Part shown: piece after piece, positions 1 through 11,147 of the stretch
How the letters are laid out: each line of letters begins with the position of its first letter
How positions within the stretch are numbered: position 1 is the first letter of the stretch
From: Pseudomonas sp. RIT-PI-S
Lineage (GTDB): Bacteria; Pseudomonadota; Gammaproteobacteria; Pseudomonadales; Pseudomonadaceae
Direction of reading: 5' to 3'
DNA: 64,000 nucleotides
Assembly: GCF_025642975.1 (NCBI RefSeq)
Contig: NZ_JANZKJ010000002.1
Coordinates: 186,001-250,000 of the forward strand
Translations under genes and position numbers: made by a program
Notes under the pieces: model-generated
What the model was told of the DNA's origin: nothing
The model's input: the letters and a program-made list of their open reading frames with translations, nothing else
Databases searched by the model: none

Positions 1-1056
1 CCCAGACACGAAGGCCGCGGCTTCGCGCGATGACAGCCGCTCCTTGGTCTGCCCGGAGAATTGCGCATCCTGCATTTTCATCGAGAGCACGAAGGCGATC
101 CGCTCCCACACGTCTTCGGGGGCAAGCTTGAGCCCACGGGGGAGCAGGTTGCGGAACTCGCAGAATTCGCGCATGGCGTCGAGCAGCCCCTGGCGCAGCC
201 CATTCACGTGAGTGCCACCCTGGGCGGTAGGAATCAGGTTGACGTAGCTTTCCTGAACGCTGTCGCCGCCGTCGGGAAGCCACAGCAGGGCCCAGTCCAC
301 CGCTTCCTTGTTGCCGGCGAGGCTGCCGCAGAAGGGTTCCACCGGCAGGCGCTGGAATTCGCTGACCGCGTCGGCGAGGTAGGAGCGGAGGCCGTCTTCG
401 TAGTGCCACTCGGTTTTCTCGCCGCTGGCTTTGTCTTCGAAGGTGACCGACAAGCCGGGGCACAGCACAGCCTTGGCCTTGAGCACATGCTTGAGGCGGC
501 TGATGGAGAATTTGGGGGAATCGAAATACTTAGGGTCCGGCGCGAAGTACACGCTGGTGCCGGTGTTGCGCTTGCCGACGCTGCCGATGACCTTCAGCTC
601 GCTGGCCTTGAAGCCGTCGGCGAAGGTCATTTCATATTCCTGGCCGTCGCGCTTGACCCGCACCCGCACCAGGGTCGAGAGAGCGTTCACCACGGAAATG
701 CCTACGCCGTGCAGGCCGCCGGAGAATTGGTAGTTCTTGTTGGAGAACTTGCCGCCGGCATGCAGCTTGGTGAGGATCAGCTCCACCCCGGGTACGCCCT
801 CCTCTGGGTGGATGTCCACCGGCATGCCGCGGCCGTCGTCGATCACTTCGAGCGAATGGTCCGCGTGCAGGATCACTTGGATCGCACTGGCATGGCCAGC
901 CAGGGCTTCGTCGACGCTGTTGTCGATGACTTCCTGGGCAAGATGGTTGGGCCGCTGGGTGTCGGTGTACATGCCCGGGCGTTTACGCACCGGGTCGAGG
1001 CCCGAGAGGACTTCGATGGCGTCGGCGTTATAGGAGCTAGCGCTGGGAGTGGCCAT
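1..1056 (-). CDS. parE: DNA topoisomerase IV subunit B (ParE), C-terminal part outside window
   Basis: This is the ATPase subunit of topoisomerase IV, which decatenates daughter chromosomes together with ParC. The window holds the first 352 codons; the frame is open to base 1, and the family is about 630 residues, so the TOPRIM and C-terminal parts lie outside. The start ATG at 1056 gives MATPSASSYNADAIEVLSGL. GHKL-ATPase motifs are visible in order: EVIDNSVDEALAG, DDGRGMPVD, LHAGGKF and GGLHGVG. The gene is last in a minus-strand run nudF-DUF1249-cpdA-yqiA-parE, with 29 bases between yqiA and parE, so co-transcription is likely. This order is standard in Pseudomonas. Confidence 0.96.
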   Translation of the reverse strand, partial: MATPSASSYNADAIEVLSGLDPVRKRPGMYTDTQRPNHLAQEVIDNSVDEALAGHASAIQVILHADHSLEVIDDGRGMPVDIHPEEGVPGVELILTKLHAGGKFSNKNYQFSGGLHGVGISVVNALSTLVRVRVKRDGQEYEMTFADGFKASELKVIGSVGKRNTGTSVYFAPDPKYFDSPKFSISRLKHVLKAKAVLCPGLSVTFEDKASGEKTEWHYEDGLRSYLADAVSEFQRLPVEPFCGSLAGNKEAVDWALLWLPDGGDSVQESYVNLIPTAQGGTHVNGLRQGLLDAMREFCEFRNLLPRGLKLAPEDVWERIAFVLSMKMQDAQFSGQTKERLSSREAAAFVSG

Positions 1057-1085
1057 GGGTTCTCTTCGTCAATCGTTATAAAAAG

Positions 1086-1694
1086 TCACAGGGCGCCGAG
1101 GTCGATCAGGGCGCAGCGAGCAGGCGCTACGCCGGCCAGTTTCAGCAGCTCGGGTATACGCTCGGCGAAACCTTGATAGCTGTGGTCGCCGCCTTGGCGT
1201 ACTTCAACCCTGCAGCCCTGGTAGAACGCTTCGGCATGGCGATAGTCGAGGGTTTCATCCGCCGTTTGCAGCCACACCTGAATGCGCTCGCCAGCTTGTG
1301 GCGGTGCCACTTCAAGGTCGGCCAGCGCCTGCACATGGCCCTCGGTGAGCTGCCACTCTTCCTGGGTATAGAGGTTTCGTTGCACGCCAAGGTGGCCGTC
1401 GAACAGCCGGTGCGGGTTGACCGCCGGGTTGATGAGCACCGCTCGCAGCCCATGCCGCTGTGCCAGGTGGGTCGCATAGTAGCCGCCAAGGGAGCTACCG
1501 ACCAGCAGCGGTTCACCCAGGGTTACGATTGCCTCTTCCAATTGGGCCATCGCCTCGCGGGGATGGTGGTGCAGCGCAGGTATCCGCAGTTGGCCCGCCA
1601 GCCCTAGCTGGGCCGCTGCGTTGACCAGCTGCATGGCCTTGCGCGAATCAGGCGAGCTATTAAGCCCATGGATGTACAAGATAGAAGCGGTCAT
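1086..1694 (-). CDS. yqiA: YqiA-type alpha/beta-hydrolase esterase
   Basis: A 202-residue small esterase of the YqiA/UPF0227 family. The ATG at 1694 (MTASILYIHGLNSS) was chosen because upstream codons lack family-like sequence. Visible features are the oxyanion region IHGLNSS, the nucleophile elbow GSSLGG, an acidic TADETLDY segment and a late GGDHSYQGF histidine, which together give a plausible Ser-Asp-His triad. The physiological substrate is not established; E. coli YqiA hydrolyses palmitoyl-CoA and p-nitrophenyl esters. It lies between cpdA and parE in the same-strand cluster. Confidence 0.88.
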   Translation of the reverse strand: MTASILYIHGLNSSPDSRKAMQLVNAAAQLGLAGQLRIPALHHHPREAMAQLEEAIVTLGEPLLVGSSLGGYYATHLAQRHGLRAVLINPAVNPHRLFDGHLGVQRNLYTQEEWQLTEGHVQALADLEVAPPQAGERIQVWLQTADETLDYRHAEAFYQGCRVEVRQGGDHSYQGFAERIPELLKLAGVAPARCALIDLGAL

Positions 1695-1744
1695 GCGGCC
1701 TCCTGCGGTTCGATCGGTCAGCGAGTGTATCCCAGGCGCGCTGG

Positions 1745-2557
1745 TCAATAACCGCTGCCGCCAAACTCCGCGGCGAATTCGAAACCGGGCACGCGGGAAA
1801 TTCCAGTATCCAGCTGCCCGTTCGGGTTCAACCGCAGCCAGCGATATCCCGGTGCGATGCGATCCAGGGAGAAGTCCTCGCTCAGTGGCTTGAACTGCAC
1901 GCAGGTCGACGGCGAAGCCAGCAACCGCACGCCGTTGCGCTCGCGCTCCAATTGTTGATGGATATGCCCCCACAGCACCGCCCGCACTTGCGGGTAACGG
2001 TCTATCACGGCCAGGAAGGCCTCGGCGTTACGCAAGCCGATCGGCTCCATCCATTTGCAGTCGATAGACACTGGGTGATGGTGCAGGCACACCAGGTGAT
2101 GGCGATCAGGCGCCCCCTGGAGCGAGGCCTCGAGCGTTTGCAGCTGGTCTTCAGCGAGCCAGCCGGGCACCGACCCGGACACGGAAGAGTCCAGCATAGT
2201 GATGCGCCAGTTGCCGATATCCACCACTTGGCGCATCAGCTCGCTACCGCCGTAGTGCTCCGCCATGACCGCGGCTTCGTCGTGGTTGCCTGCCATCCAA
2301 TGGTGCGGCGCGTCGATGCAGGCCGTCATCTCGCGGAACCGCTCATAGGACGCCAGGGTACCGTCCTGGGACAGGTCGCCCGTGGCGATCATCAGGTCCA
2401 CGGTGGGCTGCTCGGCCATCACCCGCTCCACCACCTGGCGCAAGCTGTCTGCGGTGTTCATGCCCAGCAAGGTGCCGTCGGCTTCGGCAAAAAGATGGCT
2501 GTCGGTCAGTTGCAATAACAGGACCGACGATTCACGAGTGCTATGGCGGTTCGGCAA
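1745..2557 (-). CDS. cpdA: 3',5'-cyclic-AMP phosphodiesterase CpdA
   Basis: A 270-residue calcineurin-type metallophosphoesterase that hydrolyses cAMP and so tunes Vfr/Crp signalling. Metal-binding motifs appear in order: LTDSHLF (D-x-H), GDLSQDG (GD), AGNHDE (GNHD), LHHHP and GHIHQ (GHxH). The start is a TTG at 2557, supported by a GGGAGA ribosome-binding site six bases upstream and by the usual length; the first in-frame ATG would remove the first metal motif. It is followed by yqiA after about 50 bases. Confidence 0.92.
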   Translation of the reverse strand: MPNRHSTRESSVLLLQLTDSHLFAEADGTLLGMNTADSLRQVVERVMAEQPTVDLMIATGDLSQDGTLASYERFREMTACIDAPHHWMAGNHDEAAVMAEHYGGSELMRQVVDIGNWRITMLDSSVSGSVPGWLAEDQLQTLEASLQGAPDRHHLVCLHHHPVSIDCKWMEPIGLRNAEAFLAVIDRYPQVRAVLWGHIHQQLERERNGVRLLASPSTCVQFKPLSEDFSLDRIAPGYRWLRLNPNGQLDTGISRVPGFEFAAEFGGSGY

Positions 2558-2632
2558 GGCCGTCTCCCGGTACGGATACAGCGAGGATTATGGTGCGGTC
2601 GGGAGGAAAAAGGTAGGCGCCGCCGGCTCGCG

Positions 2633-3079
2633 CTACCTTACATGCTCATACTCATGCCCACAGGCCAGGCAATGACTCAACCACTCACCCAGGAAGAGAT
2701 TGAGCTGAGCTTTTTCGTCGGGCTGGTGCATGGCGGCGTTGGGGTAAGGGTAAATGCCACGGAAGCGCCGCGCGTGTTGCGCACCGATCACCTCGGCCAT
2801 GCGCGCGTCGTGGTAAACCTGCACCTCCATGCGCGGCACCGGCAGCCAGGGCAGGCTGTGCTTCTGGCTGACGCTCAGGGTGGTGGTGTAAGGGCTGGCC
2901 TGGATCACCTCGATGCTCAACACACCGAGCATCTGGTCACCCTGGGTCATGCCAATCTGGCGCGAACGCTGTTCGCCACGCATGCCGGGCAGCAGCCGCA
3001 TCAGGCGTGCGTAGTTGGCCTCGCACGCCGCTTGCAGCGCGGCGAGGTCGACCCGGTAGCGTTCGCGCAACAGATTCAC
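2633..3079 (-). CDS. DUF1249 family protein (YqiB-like)
   Basis: A 148-residue cytoplasmic protein of the DUF1249 family (E. coli YqiB), function unknown. I chose the GTG at 3079 because it forms a GTGA overlap with the nudF stop and has an AGGGGG Shine-Dalgarno at good distance; an upstream GTG at 3085 would sit almost on that site. The sequence begins LLRERYRVDLAALQ and includes the conserved ANYARLMRLLP segment. A C-terminal cluster of Cys and His (HCLACGHEYEHVR) is notable. Its fixed place between nudF and cpdA is conserved in gammaproteobacteria. Confidence 0.85.
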   Translation of the reverse strand: MNLLRERYRVDLAALQAACEANYARLMRLLPGMRGEQRSRQIGMTQGDQMLGVLSIEVIQASPYTTTLSVSQKHSLPWLPVPRMEVQVYHDARMAEVIGAQHARRFRGIYPYPNAAMHQPDEKAQLNLFLGEWLSHCLACGHEYEHVR

Positions 3080-3693
3080 TTCCACAACCCCCTGACTTCT
3101 TCGCGGTTCAGTGCCAACCATTGAATGGCGATCAGCGCGGCCGCGTTGATGATCCTGCCATCGCGCACGGCCTGCAGTGCATCCTCGAATGCCCAGACCC
3201 GCACGCGGATGTCCTCGCCCTCGTCTTCCAGGCCGTGCAGCCCCCCGGCTCCTTCACTGCTGCAGCGGCCCAGGTACAAATGAACGTATTCATCGCTGCC
3301 GCCCGGCGAAGGGAAGTACTTGGTTATCGGCCACAGCGCCTGGAATTCGAGCCCAGCTTCCTCCTCTGCCTCGCGGTGCGCAACCGCTTCGGGCGTTTCG
3401 TCCTTGTCGATCAGACCAGCAACCATTTCGATCAACCAAGGGTTGGCCACCTTGTTCATGGCACCCACGCGAAACTGCTCGATCAACACCACTTCGTCTC
3501 GCTGCGGGTCGTAAGGCAATACGCAAACCGCGTCGTGGCGCACGAACAACTCGCGGCTGATTTCCTTGCCCAGGCCACCGCCGAACAGCTCGTGTCGCAG
3601 GAATAGCTTGTCGACCTTGTAGAAGCCGGTGAAGCAGTTTTCGCGCCGGGTGATTTCCACTTTCGTCGGCACCGAATGGTTAGCGTCTGTCAT
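3076..3693 (-). CDS. nudF: ADP-ribose pyrophosphatase NudF
   Basis: A 205-residue Nudix hydrolase that splits ADP-ribose into AMP and ribose-5-phosphate. The Nudix box is intact: G-x5-E-x7-REAEEEAGL (the box starts at GLIDKDE and ends at REAEEEAGL). Length and the WLIEMVAG lead-in match NudF. The start ATG at 3693 is preceded by a GAGGA ribosome-binding site. It is the first gene of the minus-strand nudF-DUF1249-cpdA-yqiA-parE cluster, diverging from a lipoprotein gene with a 135-base intergenic region that should hold both promoters. Confidence 0.93.
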   Translation of the reverse strand: MTDANHSVPTKVEITRRENCFTGFYKVDKLFLRHELFGGGLGKEISRELFVRHDAVCVLPYDPQRDEVVLIEQFRVGAMNKVANPWLIEMVAGLIDKDETPEAVAHREAEEEAGLEFQALWPITKYFPSPGGSDEYVHLYLGRCSSEGAGGLHGLEDEGEDIRVRVWAFEDALQAVRDGRIINAAALIAIQWLALNREEVRGLWK

Positions 3694-3828
3694 ACGAATC
3701 CTCTTAATCCATTATCAGGGTTGCATATCCTGCAACCCGCGTGCCCGATTCCGAGCGCCCATAGCCTATGGCGAACTCGTCGCTGCGTTTATAGTCCAAC
3801 CCCGACGTTATCACCGCCAAGGAATTCC

Positions 3829-4575
3829 ATGTCACGTCTGAAAATTTCAGCCCTGGCGCTCATTGCGTTGAGTCTTGGCGCCTGCCAGAGCCTTTTTCAA
3901 CCCGGCTACGACAAACCGCTCAAGACCGAACGCGAAGCCTGGGAACACATCAAGCCCGGTTGCACCCGCGACGACTGCCCCTTGGTCAACCTGGACACCG
4001 TGCACTTCCCCGATGAGCCGGTGCTGGACACCTTGGTACAGCACCGGCTGCTTGAGATGACCCGGGACAACCCGGACGTCGCCCCGGCGCCCACCTTGCA
4101 AGCCTATCAGGAGCAGTTCCTGAGCGCGGCCCAAGCGAACAACTCCACGTACCTTCAAGCGAAAGTAAGGGAACAGCATGACGGGCTGGTGATCGTGGAA
4201 CTGTCCAGTTATCTGGACACCGGCGGCGCCCATGGCATGCCGGGCCGGGGTTTCATTACGTGGTCACGCCAGCAGCACAAGGCGCTGAACCTGGCCGACA
4301 TGGTCGTGCCAGGCCAGGAGGCCACCTTCTGGATGGCCGCCCAGGAAGCTCACCGGGGCTGGCTGATAGCCTCGAAACTGGACCAGGACGCCGAATTCGT
4401 CAAGAACTGGCCGTTCCAGCGCACCGAGAATATTGCCCTGGCGTCCGATGCAGTCGTGCTCAAATACAATGTATATAGCATCGCGCCGTACGCCATGGGG
4501 CACATCGAGCTGAAGATTCCTTACGCCCGGCTCAACGGCGTGATCCGGCCGGAACTTCGGCCGGGGCGCGGTTGA
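3829..4575 (+). CDS. RsiV/DUF3298-like lipoprotein
   Basis: A 248-residue protein with a lipoprotein signal: a short basic start, a hydrophobic stretch and the lipobox SLGAC with Cys19. The ATG at 3829 has an AAGGA site just before it; an in-frame upstream extension would hide the signal peptide. The segment YLDTGGAHGMPG is typical of the DUF3298/RsiV extracytoplasmic fold, which in Gram-positives binds lysozyme; in Pseudomonas the role is unknown. It is probably anchored in the outer membrane. Its last 44 bases overlap the 3' end of cytX on the other strand. Confidence 0.75.
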   Translation: MSRLKISALALIALSLGACQSLFQPGYDKPLKTEREAWEHIKPGCTRDDCPLVNLDTVHFPDEPVLDTLVQHRLLEMTRDNPDVAPAPTLQAYQEQFLSAAQANNSTYLQAKVREQHDGLVIVELSSYLDTGGAHGMPGRGFITWSRQQHKALNLADMVVPGQEATFWMAAQEAHRGWLIASKLDQDAEFVKNWPFQRTENIALASDAVVLKYNVYSIAPYAMGHIELKIPYARLNGVIRPELRPGRG

Positions 4576-5824
4576 GCAGCCGGGCCAGGGAAAGGTGCAG
4601 CAGCCCTGCGGCGACCAGTGACGGCAGGGTCGCGCCGAGGTCTGGCCAATAGGTCGCCAATGCCTGGTACAGCCCGATACCGGTGAGCCAGGCGACCAGC
4701 GCGCTACCCCGCCAGCCTGGGTTGACGCTCACCGCCCGGCGTTGGCGCAGCAGGTAATGGTCCACCAGCACTACGCCGAACAGCGGCGCAAACACCGAGC
4801 CAATCAAGAGAAGGAAGTTCTGGTATTGCGCTAGCGGAGCGAAGGCGGCGATCAGCGTGCACAGCAGCCCTACCAGCCCGGCCAGATGCTCGACCTTGAA
4901 CCGAACCAGCAAGCCCACGGAAACCGCGGCGGAATGAATATCGGCGAAGGCGTTTTCCGATTCATCCAGCAGAATCAGCAGCAACGGAACGCCCATGCCC
5001 GCGCCCGCCAGTGCCATTAGCAAGGCGTTGGCTTCTCCGCCCGGGGCAAAGGCCAGTGTGTAGGCCACGCCCAGGCTCATCAGCCACACGTTACCTAGCA
5101 GAAAGCCCAGGGCGGTCCCTCTGAACACCTTGCCCGGCGCACGGCCGAAGCGCGAATAATCGGCAATCAGCGGCAACCAGGACAGCGGCATGGCAATCGC
5201 GATGTCGAAACCCGCGGCGAACGCCAGCGAGCCATCCCCGGCACGCGTCCATAGGGCGCCCAGGTCGGCCCGGGCAAACAGATTCCAGGTCAGCCAGGCA
5301 CAGGCCGCCAGCAACAGCCAGATCCCCCATTTGCGCAGCACTCGGCGCACGAACGTCAGGGGGCCGCTGACCGCCAGCAGGGTCGCCAGCACGCCGAAGG
5401 CGACTGTCCAGGCCAAAGGGCTGGCCCAGGCGCTGCCCTCGCCCCAGCGTGTGGCGGCCAGGAGGCTGGCGGCGTCGCGCATCACGATCAGCTCGAACGC
5501 ACCCCAGCCCACCAACTGCAACAGGTTGAGCAAGGCCGGCAAGGCCGCGCCATGCCGGCCGAGGCTGGTTTTGAGCGAAGCCATGGCCGAAAGGCCGGTG
5601 TCGGCGCCGATAACCGCGGCCCCAGCGAGCAGCAGCACGCCCACCAAGGTGCCGAGCACGATCGCTAGCACGCCGTGGGCCAGGCCGAGGCCCGGGGCCA
5701 GCAAGGCGCCGGTTTGCAGCACCATCAGGCCCACGCCCAGGGAGAACCATAGGCTGAACAGGTCTCGGGCGCCGAGGACGCGGCGCTCATGGGCGACGGG
5801 AAGGTCAGGTGAGTATTGGGTCAA
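4532..5824 (-). CDS. cytX: Hydroxymethylpyrimidine/cytosine permease family transporter CytX
   Basis: A 430-residue inner-membrane protein with about 12 hydrophobic segments, of the nucleobase:cation symporter-1 family. It begins TQYSPDLPVAHERRVLGARDLF, and contains the SWLPLIADYSRF motif typical of CytX/CodB. CytX is inferred to import the thiamine pyrimidine HMP, which fits its place downstream of thiC on the same strand (about 150 bases apart). The only usable start is TTG at 5824, because an in-frame stop lies shortly upstream and no ATG or GTG precedes the first membrane segment. Expression may depend on read-through from the thiC riboswitch. Confidence 0.82.
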   Translation of the reverse strand: MTQYSPDLPVAHERRVLGARDLFSLWFSLGVGLMVLQTGALLAPGLGLAHGVLAIVLGTLVGVLLLAGAAVIGADTGLSAMASLKTSLGRHGAALPALLNLLQLVGWGAFELIVMRDAASLLAATRWGEGSAWASPLAWTVAFGVLATLLAVSGPLTFVRRVLRKWGIWLLLAACAWLTWNLFARADLGALWTRAGDGSLAFAAGFDIAIAMPLSWLPLIADYSRFGRAPGKVFRGTALGFLLGNVWLMSLGVAYTLAFAPGGEANALLMALAGAGMGVPLLLILLDESENAFADIHSAAVSVGLLVRFKVEHLAGLVGLLCTLIAAFAPLAQYQNFLLLIGSVFAPLFGVVLVDHYLLRQRRAVSVNPGWRGSALVAWLTGIGLYQALATYWPDLGATLPSLVAAGLLHLSLARLLNRAPAEVPAGSRR

Positions 5825-5860
5825 TTTCGTCGAACTCAGGATGAAGTATTAGGTAAAGGG

Positions 5861-5962
5861 TTGTAGCAGCGCGGCTGCTGGCGACCGGGCATGACTCGGT
5901 AGTAGAGCCCGCCGCGGCCAAGGCCTGCTGCTACGGGAAAATACATCCCCCGCGTAGCAGCA
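5861..5962. repeat. Palindromic repeat cluster between thiC and cytX (REP-like)
   Basis: Three short arms of one motif occur here: GTAGCAGC at 5863, its complement TGCTGCTACG at 5926-5935, and CGTAGCAGCA at 5953-5962. The last two form a perfect 10-base inverted repeat with a 17-base loop just after the thiC stop, and the first can pair with the second over a longer loop. This looks like a REP/BIME-type element; no U-tract follows, so a classic terminator is not supported. It may stabilise thiC mRNA or reduce cytX expression. Confidence 0.5.
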
Positions 5963-5975
5963 CGCCGGCCCGCAA

Positions 5976-8098
<2,123 letters not shown>

Positions 8099-8248
8099 GA
8101 ACGGGGCAGAGTCTAGCCACATGCGGCTGGTAACGCCAACTTCCCTGGATAATACTTGCCTGCCAGCGGTCCGAAGCCTGGCACTTGAGGCAGCGCCAAG
8201 CCACACAGGGTAAGCTGCAGCGGCAGAATTTATTACAAGGGATTGTCT

Positions 8249-9685
8249 ATGCCCCACGCTTTATGGGTCGCCATTGCTGCAACCAGCCTGCTGGCCGCCG
8301 GTGCCCAGGCGGCCCCCGCCCCGCTGACCAGCCAGACCGACCTGATGAGCGTTTATCAGCAAGCGGTCGAGAACAACGCCGACCTGGCGGCGTCGCGTGC
8401 GGATTTCGCCGCCCGCCAAGAAGCGGTGCCGCAGGCCCGAGCGGGGCTGTTGCCCAACCTTTCCGCCGGCGCCGACGTCAATGACACCCGCCAGGCGCTG
8501 GACAAGCCCGCGATGACCGCCAGCCGCAGCGGCACGTCCTACCGGGCTACGCTGAGCCAGCCGATCTTCCGCGCCGACCGCTGGTTCCAGCTCAAGGCCG
8601 CGCAAGCCAGCGACGAGCAAGCGGGGCTGGAGCTTTCCGCCACCGAGCAGAACCTGATTCTGCAAACCGCCGAGCGGTACTTCGCCGTATTGCGCGCCCA
8701 GGATGGGCTGGCGACGGCGCGTGCCGAGGAGAATGCCTTCCGCCGCCAGCTGGATCAATCCAACGAGCGCTTCAACGTGGGCCTGACGGACAAGACCGAC
8801 ACGCTTCAATCCCAAGCCAGCTACGACACCGCCCGGGCCAACCGCAGCACTGCCGAGCGCCAGGTGGCTGATGCCTTCGAGGCGCTGGTCACGCTGACCA
8901 ACCGGGAGTACAACGCGCTCCAGGGTGTGGTCCACAGCCTGCCGGTGCTACCGCCGCTGCCCAACGATGCTCGTGCCTGGGTCGATACCGCGTCGCAGCA
9001 AAACCTGCAGCTGCTGGCTAGCAACTTCGCCGTGGATGCCGCCGAGCAGACCCTGCGCCAACGCAAGGCCGGGCATGCGCCCACGCTGGATGCCATCGCT
9101 CAATACGAGAAAGGCGACAACGACAACTTCGAGCTGAGCAACCCCTCCTCCCGCGATGGCCTGGTGTATGGCAGCGACGTGGAGCGGCGAACCATCGGCC
9201 TGCGCCTTGAGATCCCGCTGTACAGCGGCGGCCTTACCAGCTCGCAGGTGCGTGAGGCTTACCAACGCTTCAGCCAGAGCGAGTATCGCCGCGAGGGGCT
9301 GCGCCGGCAGGTGGTGGAAAACACCCGCAACCTGCACCGGGCAGTGAACACCGACGTGGAGCTGGTACAGGCGCGCAAGCAGTCGATCATCTCTAATCAG
9401 AGCGCGGTAGAAGCCACGGAAATCGGCTATCAAGTGGGCACGCGCAATATCGTCGATGTACTCGACGCCCAGCGCCAGCTGTACGCCTCGGTGCGCGACT
9501 ACAACAACAGCCGCTACGACTACATCCTCGACAACCTGCGCCTCAAGCAAGCTGCCGGCACCCTCAGCCCGCAGGACTTGCAAGACCTGGGGCAATACCT
9601 CAACCCCAGCTACAACCCCGACAAGGATTTCCTGCCCCCGGACCTGGAGCAACAGGCCAAGGCACTGCTCAAGCCGAACCGGTAG
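8249..9685 (+). CDS. tolC: TolC family outer-membrane efflux protein
   Basis: A 478-residue outer-membrane channel for type I secretion and tripartite efflux. It has a Sec signal (MPHALWVAIAATSLLAAGAQA, cleaved before APAPL), long alpha-helical repeats rich in Gln, Ala and Arg, and the paired structure of the OEP family (NNADLAASRADF near residue 45; a second repeat near residue 250). The ATG at 8249 has AAGGGA seven bases upstream; a TTG two codons earlier is less likely. Position between thiC and waaA is conserved in Pseudomonas. Confidence 0.93.
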   Translation: MPHALWVAIAATSLLAAGAQAAPAPLTSQTDLMSVYQQAVENNADLAASRADFAARQEAVPQARAGLLPNLSAGADVNDTRQALDKPAMTASRSGTSYRATLSQPIFRADRWFQLKAAQASDEQAGLELSATEQNLILQTAERYFAVLRAQDGLATARAEENAFRRQLDQSNERFNVGLTDKTDTLQSQASYDTARANRSTAERQVADAFEALVTLTNREYNALQGVVHSLPVLPPLPNDARAWVDTASQQNLQLLASNFAVDAAEQTLRQRKAGHAPTLDAIAQYEKGDNDNFELSNPSSRDGLVYGSDVERRTIGLRLEIPLYSGGLTSSQVREAYQRFSQSEYRREGLRRQVVENTRNLHRAVNTDVELVQARKQSIISNQSAVEATEIGYQVGTRNIVDVLDAQRQLYASVRDYNNSRYDYILDNLRLKQAAGTLSPQDLQDLGQYLNPSYNPDKDFLPPDLEQQAKALLKPNR

Positions 9686-9707
9686 GCGCCAGGGGAGATT
9701 CGCGAGG

Positions 9708-11018
9708 TTAGCGCGTTCCTGTAGGAACGGGCGAAGCCCGCGAACCCTGCGCGCTTAATGGGGCCAACGCTTCCAGCAGACGCTCCAGGGCACCCTGGTT
9801 GGCCCGCATCACCACCAGCCCCGCCTCGCCCATGCGCTGGGCGGCCTGGGGCAGTTCGATCAGGTTGCGCACGGCATCGGCCAGGCCGCTGGCGTCATCG
9901 ATGACGCTCAGTGCCTTGGCATCGCGCAAGCGCTCGGCGATGTCCTGGAAATTGAACAGGTGCGGCCCGCTCAGCACCGGCTTGCTCAAGGCAGCGGGCT
10001 CGAGCAGGTTATGGCCGCCGCTGGGCACCAAGCTGCCCCCCACGAAGCAGATGTCCGCCAGGGCATAGAGGAACAGCAGCTCGCCCATGGTATCGCCCAA
10101 CAGAACCTGGGTATCGACACTGACATCGTCGGTTGAACGCCTGGCCATGACGAAGCCCGCCTGCTCGACCGCACTGCCCACCGGCCCGAAGCGCTCGGGA
10201 TGGCGCGGTACCAGTATCAGCAGGGCATCGCTGTGGCTGCGCAACAGTTCCCGGTGCGCCGCCAGAATGATTTCGTCCTCTCCCTGATGGGTGCTGGCGG
10301 CGATCCATACGGGGCGCTGGCTAGCCTGCCAGTGTTCGCGCAGGCTGTGGGCGCGCGCTGCCAGGGCGGGGTCTGGGTTCAGGTCGAATTTGATCGAGCC
10401 GGTGACGGTAATCGTGCTCGGCCGCGCGCCCAGGTCACGGAAACGCTGGGCCTCGGCTTCGGTTTGCACCGCCAGCAGGCTCATCTGCTCGAGCATGGGC
10501 GCGGTGAGCCCGGAGAAGCGCGCATAGCCCCGCGCGGAGCGGGCGGACAAACGGCCATTGGCCAGCGCCACCGGGATGCCACGGCGCGCGCATTGGTCCA
10601 CGAGGTTAGGCCACAGCTCGGTTTCCATGATGATGCCCAGCCGCGGGCGTACATGGTCGAGGAAGCGCCCCATGGCCCATGGCAGGTCGTACGGCAGGTA
10701 ACAGTGTTGCACTCGAGCATTGCCGGCGAACAACGCCTGGATGCGCTCCGAGCCGGTCGGCGTCATGCAGGTGAGAGTGATCGGCAGGTCCGGGTAACGC
10801 TCCAGCAGCTCGCGCACCAAAGGGGCGGCGGCGATGCTTTCGCCGACCGACACCGCATGCACCCAAAGGCCACCAGGGGCCATGGGCGGCAGTTGCCGGG
10901 CGAACCGCTCGCCAATGCGTTGCGCGTAGGCCGGTGCCTTGCGCGCACGCCACCACAAGCGCAGGGCGATCAGCGGCAAGGCCAGGTGAAACAATACGGT
11001 ATAGAGGGGTCTGTTCAT
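9708..11018 (-). CDS. waaA: 3-deoxy-D-manno-octulosonic acid (Kdo) transferase WaaA
   Basis: A 436-residue GT30 glycosyltransferase that adds Kdo residues to lipid IVA at the inner membrane. It has an N-terminal anchor (MNRPLYTVLFHLALPLIALRL... region), the family segment LWVHAVSVGE, the LPYDLPWAMGRFLDH region and ETELWPN. The C-terminal donor-binding region contains GGSLVPSGGHNLLEPA. The final roughly 14 residues (after EALAPL) are encoded by a REP palindrome, so the natural C-terminus has probably been altered by repeat insertion. It converges on tolC with a 22-base gap. Confidence 0.95.
   Translation of the reverse strand: MNRPLYTVLFHLALPLIALRLWWRARKAPAYAQRIGERFARQLPPMAPGGLWVHAVSVGESIAAAPLVRELLERYPDLPITLTCMTPTGSERIQALFAGNARVQHCYLPYDLPWAMGRFLDHVRPRLGIIMETELWPNLVDQCARRGIPVALANGRLSARSARGYARFSGLTAPMLEQMSLLAVQTEAEAQRFRDLGARPSTITVTGSIKFDLNPDPALAARAHSLREHWQASQRPVWIAASTHQGEDEIILAAHRELLRSHSDALLILVPRHPERFGPVGSAVEQAGFVMARRSTDDVSVDTQVLLGDTMGELLFLYALADICFVGGSLVPSGGHNLLEPAALSKPVLSGPHLFNFQDIAERLRDAKALSVIDDASGLADAVRNLIELPQAAQRMGEAGLVVMRANQGALERLLEALAPLSAQGSRASPVPTGTR
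9713..9754. repeat. REP palindrome overlapping the 3' end of waaA
   Basis: The stretch contains TGTAGGAACGGGCGAAGCCC followed by GCGAACCC, a typical Pseudomonas REP with the short stem GGGC-GAA-GCCC. A second copy with the same core lies at 21112-21170. It sits between convergent tolC and waaA and runs into the waaA coding sequence. Confidence 0.8.
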
Positions 11019-11147
11019 GGCGCGGCAGTGTACCGCATGGGAGATGAATGTGGAGCCGCCCGCCTCCCGGCCAGTGCCCGCCCCACAGATATCTACTCCC
11101 TATGCCCTGTGGGGCCGGCGCAGCCCGGGAGCTGCACCGCTGTCGAC

